From Pseudomonadota bacterium (GTDB taxonomy: Bacteria; Pseudomonadota; Gammaproteobacteria; Xanthomonadales; Xanthomonadaceae): a stretch of 15,110 nt of DNA. The notes beneath the pieces were generated by a model. The model did no database searches, was not told the DNA's origin, and was given only the letters and a program-made list of their open reading frames with translations. Positions 1 to 6,032 of the stretch are shown here, piece by piece. Both the position numbers and the translations under genes were made by a program. The DNA lies in NCBI GenBank assembly GCA_023423235.1, contig JAFAFY010000374.1, positions 1 to 15,110 of the forward strand, given 5' to 3'. Position 1 is the stretch's first letter. Each line of letters starts with the position of its first letter.

Positions 1-303
1 GCCACCACCACCGCGGTCGCGCCCGCCGCAGCGAAGCCTGCCGCGGCGCCCGCTGCCGCAGCCCCGGTGGCGCCCGCCGCGCCGCGGCGCAAGCTCAGCT
101 ACAAGGACCAGCGCGAGCTGGAACAGCTGCCGGCGCGGATCGAATCGCTGGAGGCCGAGGTCGCGATGATGACCGCCGAGATGAACGAAGCCGCGTTCTA
201 CCAGCGCGACGCCGCCGCGATCGCCGCGCATGGCGCCGCGCTGCAGCAGGCGCAGGAGGCACTGGACGGCGCCTACCTGCGCTGGACCGAGCTGGACGCC
301 TGA
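1..303 (+). CDS. uup: ABC-F family ATPase, Uup type (C-terminal end only)
   Basis: This is the last 100 codons of a gene that begins before the window. The frame is open from base 1 to a TGA at 301-303. The first 28 or so residues are an Ala/Pro/Lys-rich linker. They are followed by RRKLSYKDQRELEQLPARIE and a heptad-like helical stretch running to the end. A KLSYK-(D/E)-QREL-E-LP start followed by an antiparallel coiled coil is typical of the C-terminal DNA-binding domain of Uup. Uup is a soluble tandem-ATPase ABC-F protein linked to ribosome function and to tolerance of replication or branched-DNA intermediates. The ATPase domains are not in the window, so the call rests on this tail alone. 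Another ABC-F subgroup is possible but less likely. Confidence 0.8.
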   Translation, partial: ATTTAVAPAAAKPAAAPAAAAPVAPAAPRRKLSYKDQRELEQLPARIESLEAEVAMMTAEMNEAAFYQRDAAAIAAHGAALQQAQEALDGAYLRWTELDA

Positions 304-352
304 GCCCCGCCGCATGCGCGCCGTGATCGCCAGGCCAGCGGGGAAGTTCGCA

Positions 353-799
353 ATGCCGGCGTTCCTGGAGGGCGTGGTCGAGCCGCCGACGTATGCGCGC
401 TGGCTGGCCAGGAAGGCGGTGGCGCATGTGCGGCGCGACCGGAGCCGGGGGCGCAGTTGCACGGTGGCCGAATACAAGCTGGCGATCCATGCCGCGGTCG
501 TCGCCTGCGGTGGGCGCGATGCCTACACCGGCGAGGCGCTGGACTGGCACCTGCTCAGCAGATATCGCAACGATGCCTCCCGCGACGGGCGGCATGCCTA
601 CCGCAGCGGGTTCGCGCTGTTGCCCAGCGTCGACCACGAAATCGCCAGCGACGCGGCCAGCGGGTTCCGCATCTGCGCCTGGCGTACCAACGACGCCAAG
701 AACGATCTTGCGCCCGATGCCTTCGTCGCCCTGTGCGCGCGGGTGCTGGCGCATGCCGGCTGGCGGCTGCAGCCACCAGCGGAGGACGTGCCGTGCTGA
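353..799 (+). CDS. Conserved small protein with HNH-like residue pattern
   Basis: This encodes 148 residues. I chose the ATG at 353 because GGGAAG (341-346) lies at ribosome-binding distance; an in-frame ATG at 314 has no such site. I recognise it only as a conserved hypothetical type seen in Xanthomonadaceae and other proteobacteria. Visible features are a basic N-terminal helix region (about 12-33), DAYTGEALDW at 57-66, LLPSVDH with D94-H95, and RTNDAKND at 111-118. The order of a YTG-type strand, then DH, then N-x-x-K resembles the beta-beta-alpha metal core of HNH nucleases. The cysteines that often frame that fold are absent, so a nuclease role is only an inference. The last 7 bases overlap the GTG start of pabB, which suggests translational coupling. 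There is no signal peptide or membrane segment. Confidence 0.72.
   Translation: MPAFLEGVVEPPTYARWLARKAVAHVRRDRSRGRSCTVAEYKLAIHAAVVACGGRDAYTGEALDWHLLSRYRNDASRDGRHAYRSGFALLPSVDHEIASDAASGFRICAWRTNDAKNDLAPDAFVALCARVLAHAGWRLQPPAEDVPC
781..786 (+). promoter_or_regulatory. Ribosome binding site deciding the pabB GTG start
   Basis: GGAGGA lies six bases before the GTG at 793, inside the end of the preceding gene. It is the best Shine-Dalgarno match in this part of the window. It fixes the pabB start in an open frame that otherwise extends upstream to 457. Confidence 0.7.
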
Positions 800-2145
800 T
801 CACCCACGCCTTGCCCGCCGATACCGACCTGCTGGCGGTGCAGCGCGCCGCGCCGGCGCGCTATCCGCTGCTGTTGCAGTCGGTGGCGCATGGCACCGCG
901 CATGCGCGCTGGGACCTGCTGCTGGCCGCCGACGGGCCGTCGCTGCAGCTTGGCAACGATGGCGTGACCCGCGACGCGCACGGCAACGTGGTCGCGGGCG
1001 GATTCCTGGATGCGCTGGATGCGGCATGGCAGGCAGCGCGCATCGAGCGCGAGGCGCCGCGCTGGCCGTTCCGCGGCGGCTGGGCGCTGTTCCTGGGTTA
1101 CGAGCTGGCGCGTGAGGTCGAGCCGGTGCTGCGGCTGGCCGATGCCCCCGGCAGGCTGCCCGTGGCGATCGCCCGGCGTTGCCCGGCGGCGATCCTGCGC
1201 GACCATGCGACCGGCGAATGTGTCGCGATCGCCGAGTCCGCGCACGCGTCGCTGCTGGCGGTGCTGCTGGCCGATGCGGTGCAACCCGCGGTCGTGCCGG
1301 CCAGCGCCTGGCAGCCGCCGGCTGCGTTGGAGGAGGACCCGGATGCGGACTTCATCGGCGGCGTGCGCCGGGTGCTCGATTACCTGGCCGCCGGCGACGT
1401 GTTCCAGGCCAACCTGTCGCGCGGCTGGCGCGCGCGCTTCGACGCCCCGGTCGATGCGGCCGCGCTGTATGCCCGCCTGCGCCAGCACAACCCGGCGCCG
1501 TTCGCGGGGTTGTTCGCCGGCGCGGGCTGGTCCGTTGCCAGCGCCTCGCCCGAGCGGCTGGTGTCGATCCGCGGCGACGTGGTCGAGACCCGGCCGATCG
1601 CCGGCACGCGTGCGCGCTTTGCCGGCGACGACGACGCGGCGCGGATCGGCGAGCTGGTCGGCCATCCCAAGGAGCGCGCCGAGCACGTGATGCTGGTCGA
1701 CCTGGAGCGCAACGACCTGGGCCGGGTCTGCGTGCCGGGCAGCGTCGAGGTCGACGAGCTGATGTGCGTGGAAAGCTACGCGCACGTGCACCACATCGTC
1801 AGTAACGTGCGCGGGCGGCTGCGCGCGGATGCCACCCCGGGCGAAGTCGTCGCCGCGGTGTTTCCCGGCGGCACCATCACCGGCTGCCCCAAGGTGCGCT
1901 GCATGCAGATCATCGCCGAGCTGGAAGGGCAGGGGCGCGGCGCCTATACCGGCGCGATGGGCTGGCTGAACCGCGATGGCGACCTCGACCTCAACATCCT
2001 GATCCGCAGCGCCGAGGTCGAGGGCGGCGAGGTCCGCTTCCGTACCGGCGCCGGCGTCGTTGCCGACTCCGACCCGCAGCGCGAACTCGACGAGACCCGT
2101 GCCAAGGCCCGCGGCACGCTGCGCGCGCTCGGCATGGCGGACTGA
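793..2145 (+). CDS. pabB: Aminodeoxychorismate synthase component I
   Basis: The protein has 450 residues. With the glutaminase PabA it converts chorismate and glutamine to 4-amino-4-deoxychorismate, the precursor of p-aminobenzoate and folate, in the cytoplasm. PabA is not in the window. The C-terminal chorismate-binding domain is clear: ASPERLVSIRG, then ETRPIAGTRAR (P268 to T272), HPKERAEHVMLVDLERNDLG, FPGGTITGCPK and GAYTGAMGW, ending with TGAGVVADSDP and an ETRAKA helix. The length fits PabB (about 450) better than TrpE (about 500). One oddity is that classical PabB has PIKGT, with a catalytic lysine, where this protein has PIAGT (A270), as TrpE does. The GTG start has a strong ribosome binding site. 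Anthranilate synthase component I is the main alternative, but the overall sequence reads as PabB. Confidence 0.85.
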   Translation: MLITHALPADTDLLAVQRAAPARYPLLLQSVAHGTAHARWDLLLAADGPSLQLGNDGVTRDAHGNVVAGGFLDALDAAWQAARIEREAPRWPFRGGWALFLGYELAREVEPVLRLADAPGRLPVAIARRCPAAILRDHATGECVAIAESAHASLLAVLLADAVQPAVVPASAWQPPAALEEDPDADFIGGVRRVLDYLAAGDVFQANLSRGWRARFDAPVDAAALYARLRQHNPAPFAGLFAGAGWSVASASPERLVSIRGDVVETRPIAGTRARFAGDDDAARIGELVGHPKERAEHVMLVDLERNDLGRVCVPGSVEVDELMCVESYAHVHHIVSNVRGRLRADATPGEVVAAVFPGGTITGCPKVRCMQIIAELEGQGRGAYTGAMGWLNRDGDLDLNILIRSAEVEGGEVRFRTGAGVVADSDPQRELDETRAKARGTLRALGMAD

Positions 2146-2160
2146 GGCATGGCGGACTGA
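2131..2160 (+). repeat. 15-bp exact tandem duplication over the pabB stop
   Basis: GGCATGGCGGACTGA occurs twice in succession, at 2131-2145 and 2146-2160. The first copy encodes the last four residues, GMAD, and the stop codon. The second copy repeats the same codons and stop in the same frame, just outside the gene. It looks like a recent slippage or short duplication event. Confidence 0.95.
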
Positions 2161-2366
2161 GACTGCGTGCGGGGCGTGCCCTGCAGGGCAGGCGGTCGCA
2201 GGCGAGCCGTCGGCGGCGAGCCGTCCAGACTGGCCGGCCGGCAACGGCGCAGTGGCGCGGGGCTGACCGCCCCGACGTGCGGCGGGGGCGGCTGCATGCC
2301 GGCCGACGCTGACGCGTTCCGGACGCGGACGCGTGCAGGCCTGACGCCTGGCTCCCCGGGGCCGGG
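2146..2366. other. Intergenic stretch between convergent pabB and the minus-strand gene
   Basis: These 221 bases hold no convincing gene. They contain the second copy of the stop duplication, a 14-bp perfect palindrome TGCCCTGCAGGGCA (2177-2190), a direct repeat GGCGAGCCGTC at 2201-2211 and 2215-2225, and a GC hairpin CGGGGC-TGACC-GCCCCG (2258-2274). None of the hairpins is followed by a T tract, so any termination here would not be a classical intrinsic type. Confidence 0.6.
2258..2274. terminator. GC hairpin, possible transcription end for pabB
   Basis: A six-base-pair perfect stem (CGGGGC/GCCCCG) with a five-base loop lies about 110 bases past the pabB stop. There is no T run after it on either strand, so it could act as a 3'-end stabiliser or have no role. 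Confidence 0.25.
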
Positions 2367-2714
2367 TCAGCTCCCTGTCGCCAGCGGCCGCAATCTGCGC
2401 TGCGGCGCCGCCTCGCCTTCGCCCACGGGTTCCGCGCCGGTGATCAGCCCGTTCTCGTTGCCACCACCGGCGCCCGCGTACAGCAGCCACACCGGGCCCT
2501 CGTTGCGCAGCAGGTCGATCGCGTTCTGGAAATCGTCGAGGTGGTAGTGCAGCGACGGCGTGGTGCCGTTGATGCCGTCCTCGGGCAGCGCCTCGCCATT
2601 CGGATGGAAGACCAGTTGGCCGATGCTGCCGGCCTCGCCCTGCAGCCAGATCCGCGGCGGAAAGCGGTTGGCGGAATACAGCACCTGGTAGGCGGTGATC
2701 AGCGTCTGTTGCAT
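2367..2714 (-). CDS. Conserved protein of unknown function
   Basis: This encodes 115 residues on the minus strand. It reads from an ATG at 2714 preceded by GGAGAG to a TGA at 2367. The protein begins MQQTLITAYQVLYSANRFPP. It contains IGQLVFHPNG, a LHYHLDDFQNAIDLLRNEGP stretch of helical character, and a strand-like VWLLYAG followed by a Gly-rich GAGGGNENG loop and an acidic GAEPVGEGE tail. It has no signal peptide, membrane segment or cysteine. I do not know its function. The even composition, good start site and protein-like sequence argue that it is real rather than an antisense shadow. It interrupts the otherwise co-directional pabB and mltG genes and diverges from mltG across 137 bases. 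Confidence 0.75.
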   Translation of the reverse strand: MQQTLITAYQVLYSANRFPPRIWLQGEAGSIGQLVFHPNGEALPEDGINGTTPSLHYHLDDFQNAIDLLRNEGPVWLLYAGAGGGNENGLITGAEPVGEGEAAPQRRLRPLATGS

Positions 2715-2788
2715 GGATCTCTCCGGTGTGTGGCGTTGTCCCTGTGGCGCAGAGAACGCCGGTGCGCGCGCCGACCGGCCACCGCCGT

Positions 2789-2819
2789 TCGCATGGCGTG
2801 GTGGTGGGCACGGTATCCT
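2789..2819 (+). promoter_or_regulatory. Weak candidate promoter for the mltG operon
   Basis: TATCCT (2814-2819) lies 32 bases before the mltG start, with TTCGCA 19 bases upstream of it as a poor -35. The region between the divergent unknown gene and mltG must hold a promoter for the plus-strand operon. This is the most plausible site, but the match is weak and the spacing long. Confidence 0.25.
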
Positions 2820-2851
2820 GATGCCCCTGTTTGTTCCGACCGTCGCCGTCC

Positions 2852-4030
2852 ATGACCGAACCCGCACAACCCCGCCGCCGAGGCATCGGCCTGAAGGCCG
2901 TGGGCCTGTTTTTGCTGCTCGCGGCGGTGCTGGTCGGCGGCGCGGCGTATGTCCTCTACGACCGCTACACCCGCTTCGCCGATGCGCCGGTGTCGGGCGT
3001 GGCGGAAGACCAGACCTTCGTCGTCGAACGCGGCGATTCGTTCCAGCGCGTGCTGGGTCGGCTGCGCGAGGCCGGGGTGGTCGAGGGGCACGAACTGGAA
3101 TGGCGGGCGCTGGCGCGCCAGCTTGGCGCCGATGCCCGCATCCAGGTCGGCGAGTATCCGCTCGACCCCGGCACCACGCCGCGCGAACTGTTGCTGCGCA
3201 TGCGCGATGGCCGGGTGATCCACCACCGCTTCACCATCGTCGAAGGCTGGAACATCCGCGAACTGCGCGCCGCGCTCGGCCGCGCCACGCCGCTGGTGCA
3301 GACCCTGCAGGACATCGACGACGCCGCATTGATGGACGCGCTGGGCCATGCCGGCGTGCATCCGGAAGGGCGCTTCCTGCCCGAGACCTACCTCTACACG
3401 ACCGGCGACAGCGACATCGACCTGCTACGGCGCGCCAACGTCGCACTGGAGGCCGCGCTGGACAGCGCCTGGGAATCGCGCGATCCAGGGCTCGCCCTGC
3501 AGAGCCGCGACGAGGTGCTGGTGCTGGCGTCGATCATCGAGAAGGAGACCGGCATCGCCTCCGAGCGTCCGGCGATCTCGGGCGTGTTCAACCGCCGCCT
3601 CAAGCTGGGCATGCGCCTGCAGACCGACCCGACGGTGATCTACGGCATGGGCACCGCCTACGACGGCAACATCCGTCGCCGCGACCTGCAGACCGACACG
3701 CCCTACAACACCTACACCCGCGACGGCCTGCCGCCGACGCCGATCGCGATGGCCGGCGCCGCCGCGATCCACGCCGCGACCCACCCGGAAGCCGGCGATG
3801 CGCTGTATTTCGTCGCGGTGGGCGATGGCAGCGGCCGGCACGTGTTCTCGCCGACCTATGCCGCCCACAACGTCGCCGTGCGCGAGTACGTGCGCCGCTA
3901 CCGCGCGCGCTTCGGCGGCGGCGATGCCAGCAGCGGCAGCGCCGCGCAGGCCGCCGCCGGCGAGGAAACCGCGCCGCCGAACGCGGCCGAGATCGAGGCC
4001 GCCACCGGCACGGCGGAGGGCGGCGAGTGA
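2852..4030 (+). CDS. mltG: Endolytic murein transglycosylase MltG (YceG family)
   Basis: The protein has 392 residues. It is an inner-membrane lytic transglycosylase that cleaves nascent glycan strands in the periplasm and is thought to set strand length. A basic N terminus (PRRRGIGLK) leads into one transmembrane helix at about 15-33, followed by the periplasmic YceG domain. Diagnostic segments are FTIVEGWNIRELRAAL, EGRFLPETYLY, LASIIEKETGIASERPAI, GMRLQTDPTVIYGMG and TPYNTYTRDGLPPTPIA. The glutamate of the EKET motif (E230) corresponds to the catalytic residue of Escherichia coli MltG. The last 40 or so residues are a low-complexity Ala/Gly/Glu tail beyond the conserved domain. I preferred the ATG at 2852 over 2831 because it places the basic N terminus and membrane helix normally. 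The stop overlaps the tmk start by four bases. Confidence 0.95.
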   Translation: MTEPAQPRRRGIGLKAVGLFLLLAAVLVGGAAYVLYDRYTRFADAPVSGVAEDQTFVVERGDSFQRVLGRLREAGVVEGHELEWRALARQLGADARIQVGEYPLDPGTTPRELLLRMRDGRVIHHRFTIVEGWNIRELRAALGRATPLVQTLQDIDDAALMDALGHAGVHPEGRFLPETYLYTTGDSDIDLLRRANVALEAALDSAWESRDPGLALQSRDEVLVLASIIEKETGIASERPAISGVFNRRLKLGMRLQTDPTVIYGMGTAYDGNIRRRDLQTDTPYNTYTRDGLPPTPIAMAGAAAIHAATHPEAGDALYFVAVGDGSGRHVFSPTYAAHNVAVREYVRRYRARFGGGDASSGSAAQAAAGEETAPPNAAEIEAATGTAEGGE

Positions 4031-4668
4031 GCGCACTACGCGCGTATCCGCGCTTCGTTTCGCTGGAAGGCGGCGAGGGCGCCGGCAAGACCACGGTGCT
4101 GCGCGCGCTGCGCGAGGCGCTGGCCGCCGATGGCAGCGAGGTCGTCAGTACCCGCGAGCCCGGCGGCACCCCGCTGGCGGAGAAGATCCGCGGGCTGCTG
4201 CTCGATCCCGCGCACGAGCCCGCCGCGGCCGAGACCGAACTGCTGCTGATGTTCGCCGCGCGCGCCCAGCACGTGCGCGAGACCATCGCGCCTGCGCTGG
4301 CACGCGGCGCCTGGGTGATCAGCGACCGCTTCACCGATTCCAGCTACGCCTACCAGGGCGCCGGCCGCGGCCTGGATGTCGCCGACATCGCCGCGCTGGA
4401 GCGCCACTATGTCGGCATCGAGCCGGCGCTGACCCTGCTGCTGGACCTCGACGTGCGCCAGGGCCGCGAGCGCACCCGCGGCCGCGACCTGGTCCCCGAC
4501 CGGATCGAGGCCGAGCGCGACGATTTCTTCGAGCGCGTACGCGCCGGGTACCTGGAGCGCGCGCGCCAGGCGCCGGCGCGGTTCCGCATCATCGATGCCA
4601 CGCGTCCGGCCGAGGTGGTCGCAGCCGATGCCGTGCGCGTGCTGCTGGCCGCGCGGGACGCGGCATGA
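4027..4668 (+). CDS. tmk: Thymidylate kinase
   Basis: The protein has 213 residues. It phosphorylates dTMP to dTDP with ATP in the cytoplasm, a required step toward dTTP. It carries the P-loop GGEGAGKTT (K21), the REPGGTPLAE substrate motif, a DR motif in ISDRFTDSSYAYQGAGRGL (D100-R101), and a LID region with RTRGRDLVPDRIEAERDDFF. The lack of a basic P-loop residue together with the Arg-rich LID fits the bacterial type II enzyme. The start is a GTG at 4027, preceded by GGAGGG at 4015-4020. It overlaps the mltG stop as GTGA, and the tmk stop in turn overlaps the holB start as ATGA. The two overlaps imply a tightly coupled operon. Confidence 0.97.
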   Translation: MSALRAYPRFVSLEGGEGAGKTTVLRALREALAADGSEVVSTREPGGTPLAEKIRGLLLDPAHEPAAAETELLLMFAARAQHVRETIAPALARGAWVISDRFTDSSYAYQGAGRGLDVADIAALERHYVGIEPALTLLLDLDVRQGRERTRGRDLVPDRIEAERDDFFERVRAGYLERARQAPARFRIIDATRPAEVVAADAVRVLLAARDAA

Positions 4669-5600
4669 GCGGCGAGGTGCAACGGTTCGCGCCATGGCAG
4701 CAGCGCGTGTTCGCGCACGCGCTGGGCGCGCTCGATGGCGAACGCATCGGCCATGCGCTGCTGTTCTGCGGCCCGGCGCTGCTGGGCAAGCGGCAGGTCG
4801 CCGATGCGCTGGCCGCGCACGTGCTCGGCGCCGATCGCGACCCGCGCATCGCGCAGTTGCTGGCCGCCGGCAGCCATCCCGATTTCCACGCCGTCTCGTT
4901 CGTACCGACCAGGGACGGCAGCAAGCTGCGCAGCGAGATCGTCATCGAACAGATCCGCACGCTGTCGGAAAAACTGTCGCTGACCCCGCAGTACGGCGAC
5001 GCGCAGGTGGCGATCATCGACCCGGCCGATGCGATCAACAACGCAGCCTGCAATGCGCTGCTCAAGACGCTGGAAGAGCCGCAACCCGGCCGGCATCTGT
5101 GGCTGGTCGCGGCCAATCCCGCGCGCCTGCCGGCGACCATCCGCAGCCGCTGCCAGCGCGTCGAGTTCCGCATGCCGGCGCTGGACGAGGCCCGGCAATG
5201 GTTGATCGCCCAGGGGCATGCCGGGCGCGACGCCGACGAGGCACTGGAGGCGGCCAAGGGCCACCCCGGGCTTGCGGCCAGTTGGCTGGCCGATGGCGGC
5301 ATGCAATTGCGCCGCGAGGTGCAGAAGGACCTGGCCGGGCTGGCCAAGGGCGAGCTTGCCGCGGTCGCCACCGCGCAGCGCTGGGCCGGTGACGAACACG
5401 CCGCGCTGCGCCTGCGGCATGCCGCGGACCTGGCGCTGGCGCGCGCCGCCGGCTTGACCGATGTGGCGGGAGTCGGGAAGCTGGCCGCCTGGTTCGACGC
5501 CGCCAACCGCACCCGCGACCTGCTCAGGACCACGGTCCGAGCCGACCTGGCGATCTCCGGGTTGCTGCTGGAGTGGCGCGGCATCTGGGCGCGCAACTGA
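4665..5600 (+). CDS. holB: DNA polymerase III delta-prime subunit
   Basis: The protein has 311 residues. It is part of the clamp loader that places the beta sliding clamp on DNA. The N-terminal AAA+-like domain shows HALLFCGPALLGKRQVADAL with a degenerate P-loop (GPALLGKR, 36-43). It continues through GSHPDFHAV, EIVIEQIRTLSEKLSLTPQY, VAIIDPADAINNAACNALLK and TLEEP, ending in the SRC motif (161-163) that supplies the arginine finger. A helical C-terminal collar domain follows. The four-cysteine zinc module normally found just before the HPD segment in delta prime is missing: there is no cysteine between 36 and 128. I recall the same shortened form in Xanthomonas homologues. The gene starts inside the tmk stop codon. 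Confidence 0.93.
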   Translation: MSGEVQRFAPWQQRVFAHALGALDGERIGHALLFCGPALLGKRQVADALAAHVLGADRDPRIAQLLAAGSHPDFHAVSFVPTRDGSKLRSEIVIEQIRTLSEKLSLTPQYGDAQVAIIDPADAINNAACNALLKTLEEPQPGRHLWLVAANPARLPATIRSRCQRVEFRMPALDEARQWLIAQGHAGRDADEALEAAKGHPGLAASWLADGGMQLRREVQKDLAGLAKGELAAVATAQRWAGDEHAALRLRHAADLALARAAGLTDVAGVGKLAAWFDAANRTRDLLRTTVRADLAISGLLLEWRGIWARN

Positions 5601-5604
5601 CGTG

Positions 5605-5655
5605 ATGAAAGACTGGATGAAACCGCGATTTTCGATGCAGGAAACCGAGCAATGA
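5605..5655 (+). CDS. Possible 16-codon mini-ORF coupled to pilZ
   Basis: An ATG at 5605 (with a GTG just before it at 5602) opens MKDWMKPRFSMQETEQ and ends with a TGA that overlaps the pilZ start as ATGA. It fills exactly the 51-base gap between holB and pilZ and is less GC-biased than its surroundings. I see no clear ribosome binding site for it. It may be a reinitiation bridge for pilZ translation, or chance. Confidence 0.25.
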   Translation: MKDWMKPRFSMQETEQ

Positions 5656-6011
5656 GTGCAACCGGTGCAGGCGCGCGACAGGGCATCCTGTCGCTGGCGG
5701 TCAAGGACAAGGCGGCGCTGTACAACGCCTACATGTCCTATCTCAAGCAGGGCGGCATCTTCGTGCCGACCGCCAAGCGCTATTTCCTCGGCGACGAGGT
5801 GTTCCTGCTGCTGACGCTGCCCGAATCCAGCGACCGCCTGCCGACCGCCGGCAAGGTGGTCTGGGTCACGCCCGCCGGCGCCCAGGGCAACCGCGTGGCC
5901 GGAGTCGGCGTGCAGTTTGCCGATACCCCCGAAGGCGAGGCGCTCAAGGGCCGTATCGAAACCCTGCTGGCCGGCACCCTGAATTCCGAGAAGCCCAACC
6001 ACACGATGTGA
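5652..6011 (+). CDS. pilZ: Type IV pilus assembly protein PilZ
   Basis: The protein has 119 residues and is a single-domain cytoplasmic PilZ protein. It carries QGILSLAVKDKAALYNAYM, LKQGGIFVPT, YFLGDEVFLLLTLPE, GKVVWVTPAG, GNRVAGVGVQF and an HTM end, matching the Xanthomonas PilZ that works with PilB and the EAL protein FimX in type IV pilus biogenesis. The RxxxR and (D/N)xSxxG residues that bind cyclic di-GMP are absent, as expected for this subclass, so it should act through protein contacts. AGGAAA lies about nine bases before the ATG. It is the last gene of the mltG-tmk-holB-pilZ run, and pilZ next to holB is a common proteobacterial arrangement. Confidence 0.93.
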   Translation: MSATGAGARQGILSLAVKDKAALYNAYMSYLKQGGIFVPTAKRYFLGDEVFLLLTLPESSDRLPTAGKVVWVTPAGAQGNRVAGVGVQFADTPEGEALKGRIETLLAGTLNSEKPNHTM

Positions 6012-6013
6012 AG

Positions 6014-6028
6014 CGGCCTGCCAGGCCG
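6014..6028. terminator. Hairpin between convergent pilZ and sulfatase genes
   Basis: CGGCCT-GCC-AGGCCG forms a six-base-pair stem with a three-base loop, exactly within the 21 bases between the two convergent stop codons. It is symmetric, so it could serve both strands. There is no T tract, so the strength is uncertain. Confidence 0.4.
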
Positions 6029-6032
6029 ATGC

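Noticed and set aside
314..352. An upstream ATG for the HNH-like gene at 314
   Set aside because: There is no Shine-Dalgarno before it, whereas the ATG at 353 has GGGAAG at good distance.
598..2886. A 762-codon minus-strand open frame opposite pabB
   Set aside because: It is an antisense shadow of pabB that also runs through the intergenic region and overlaps the real minus-strand gene in another frame.
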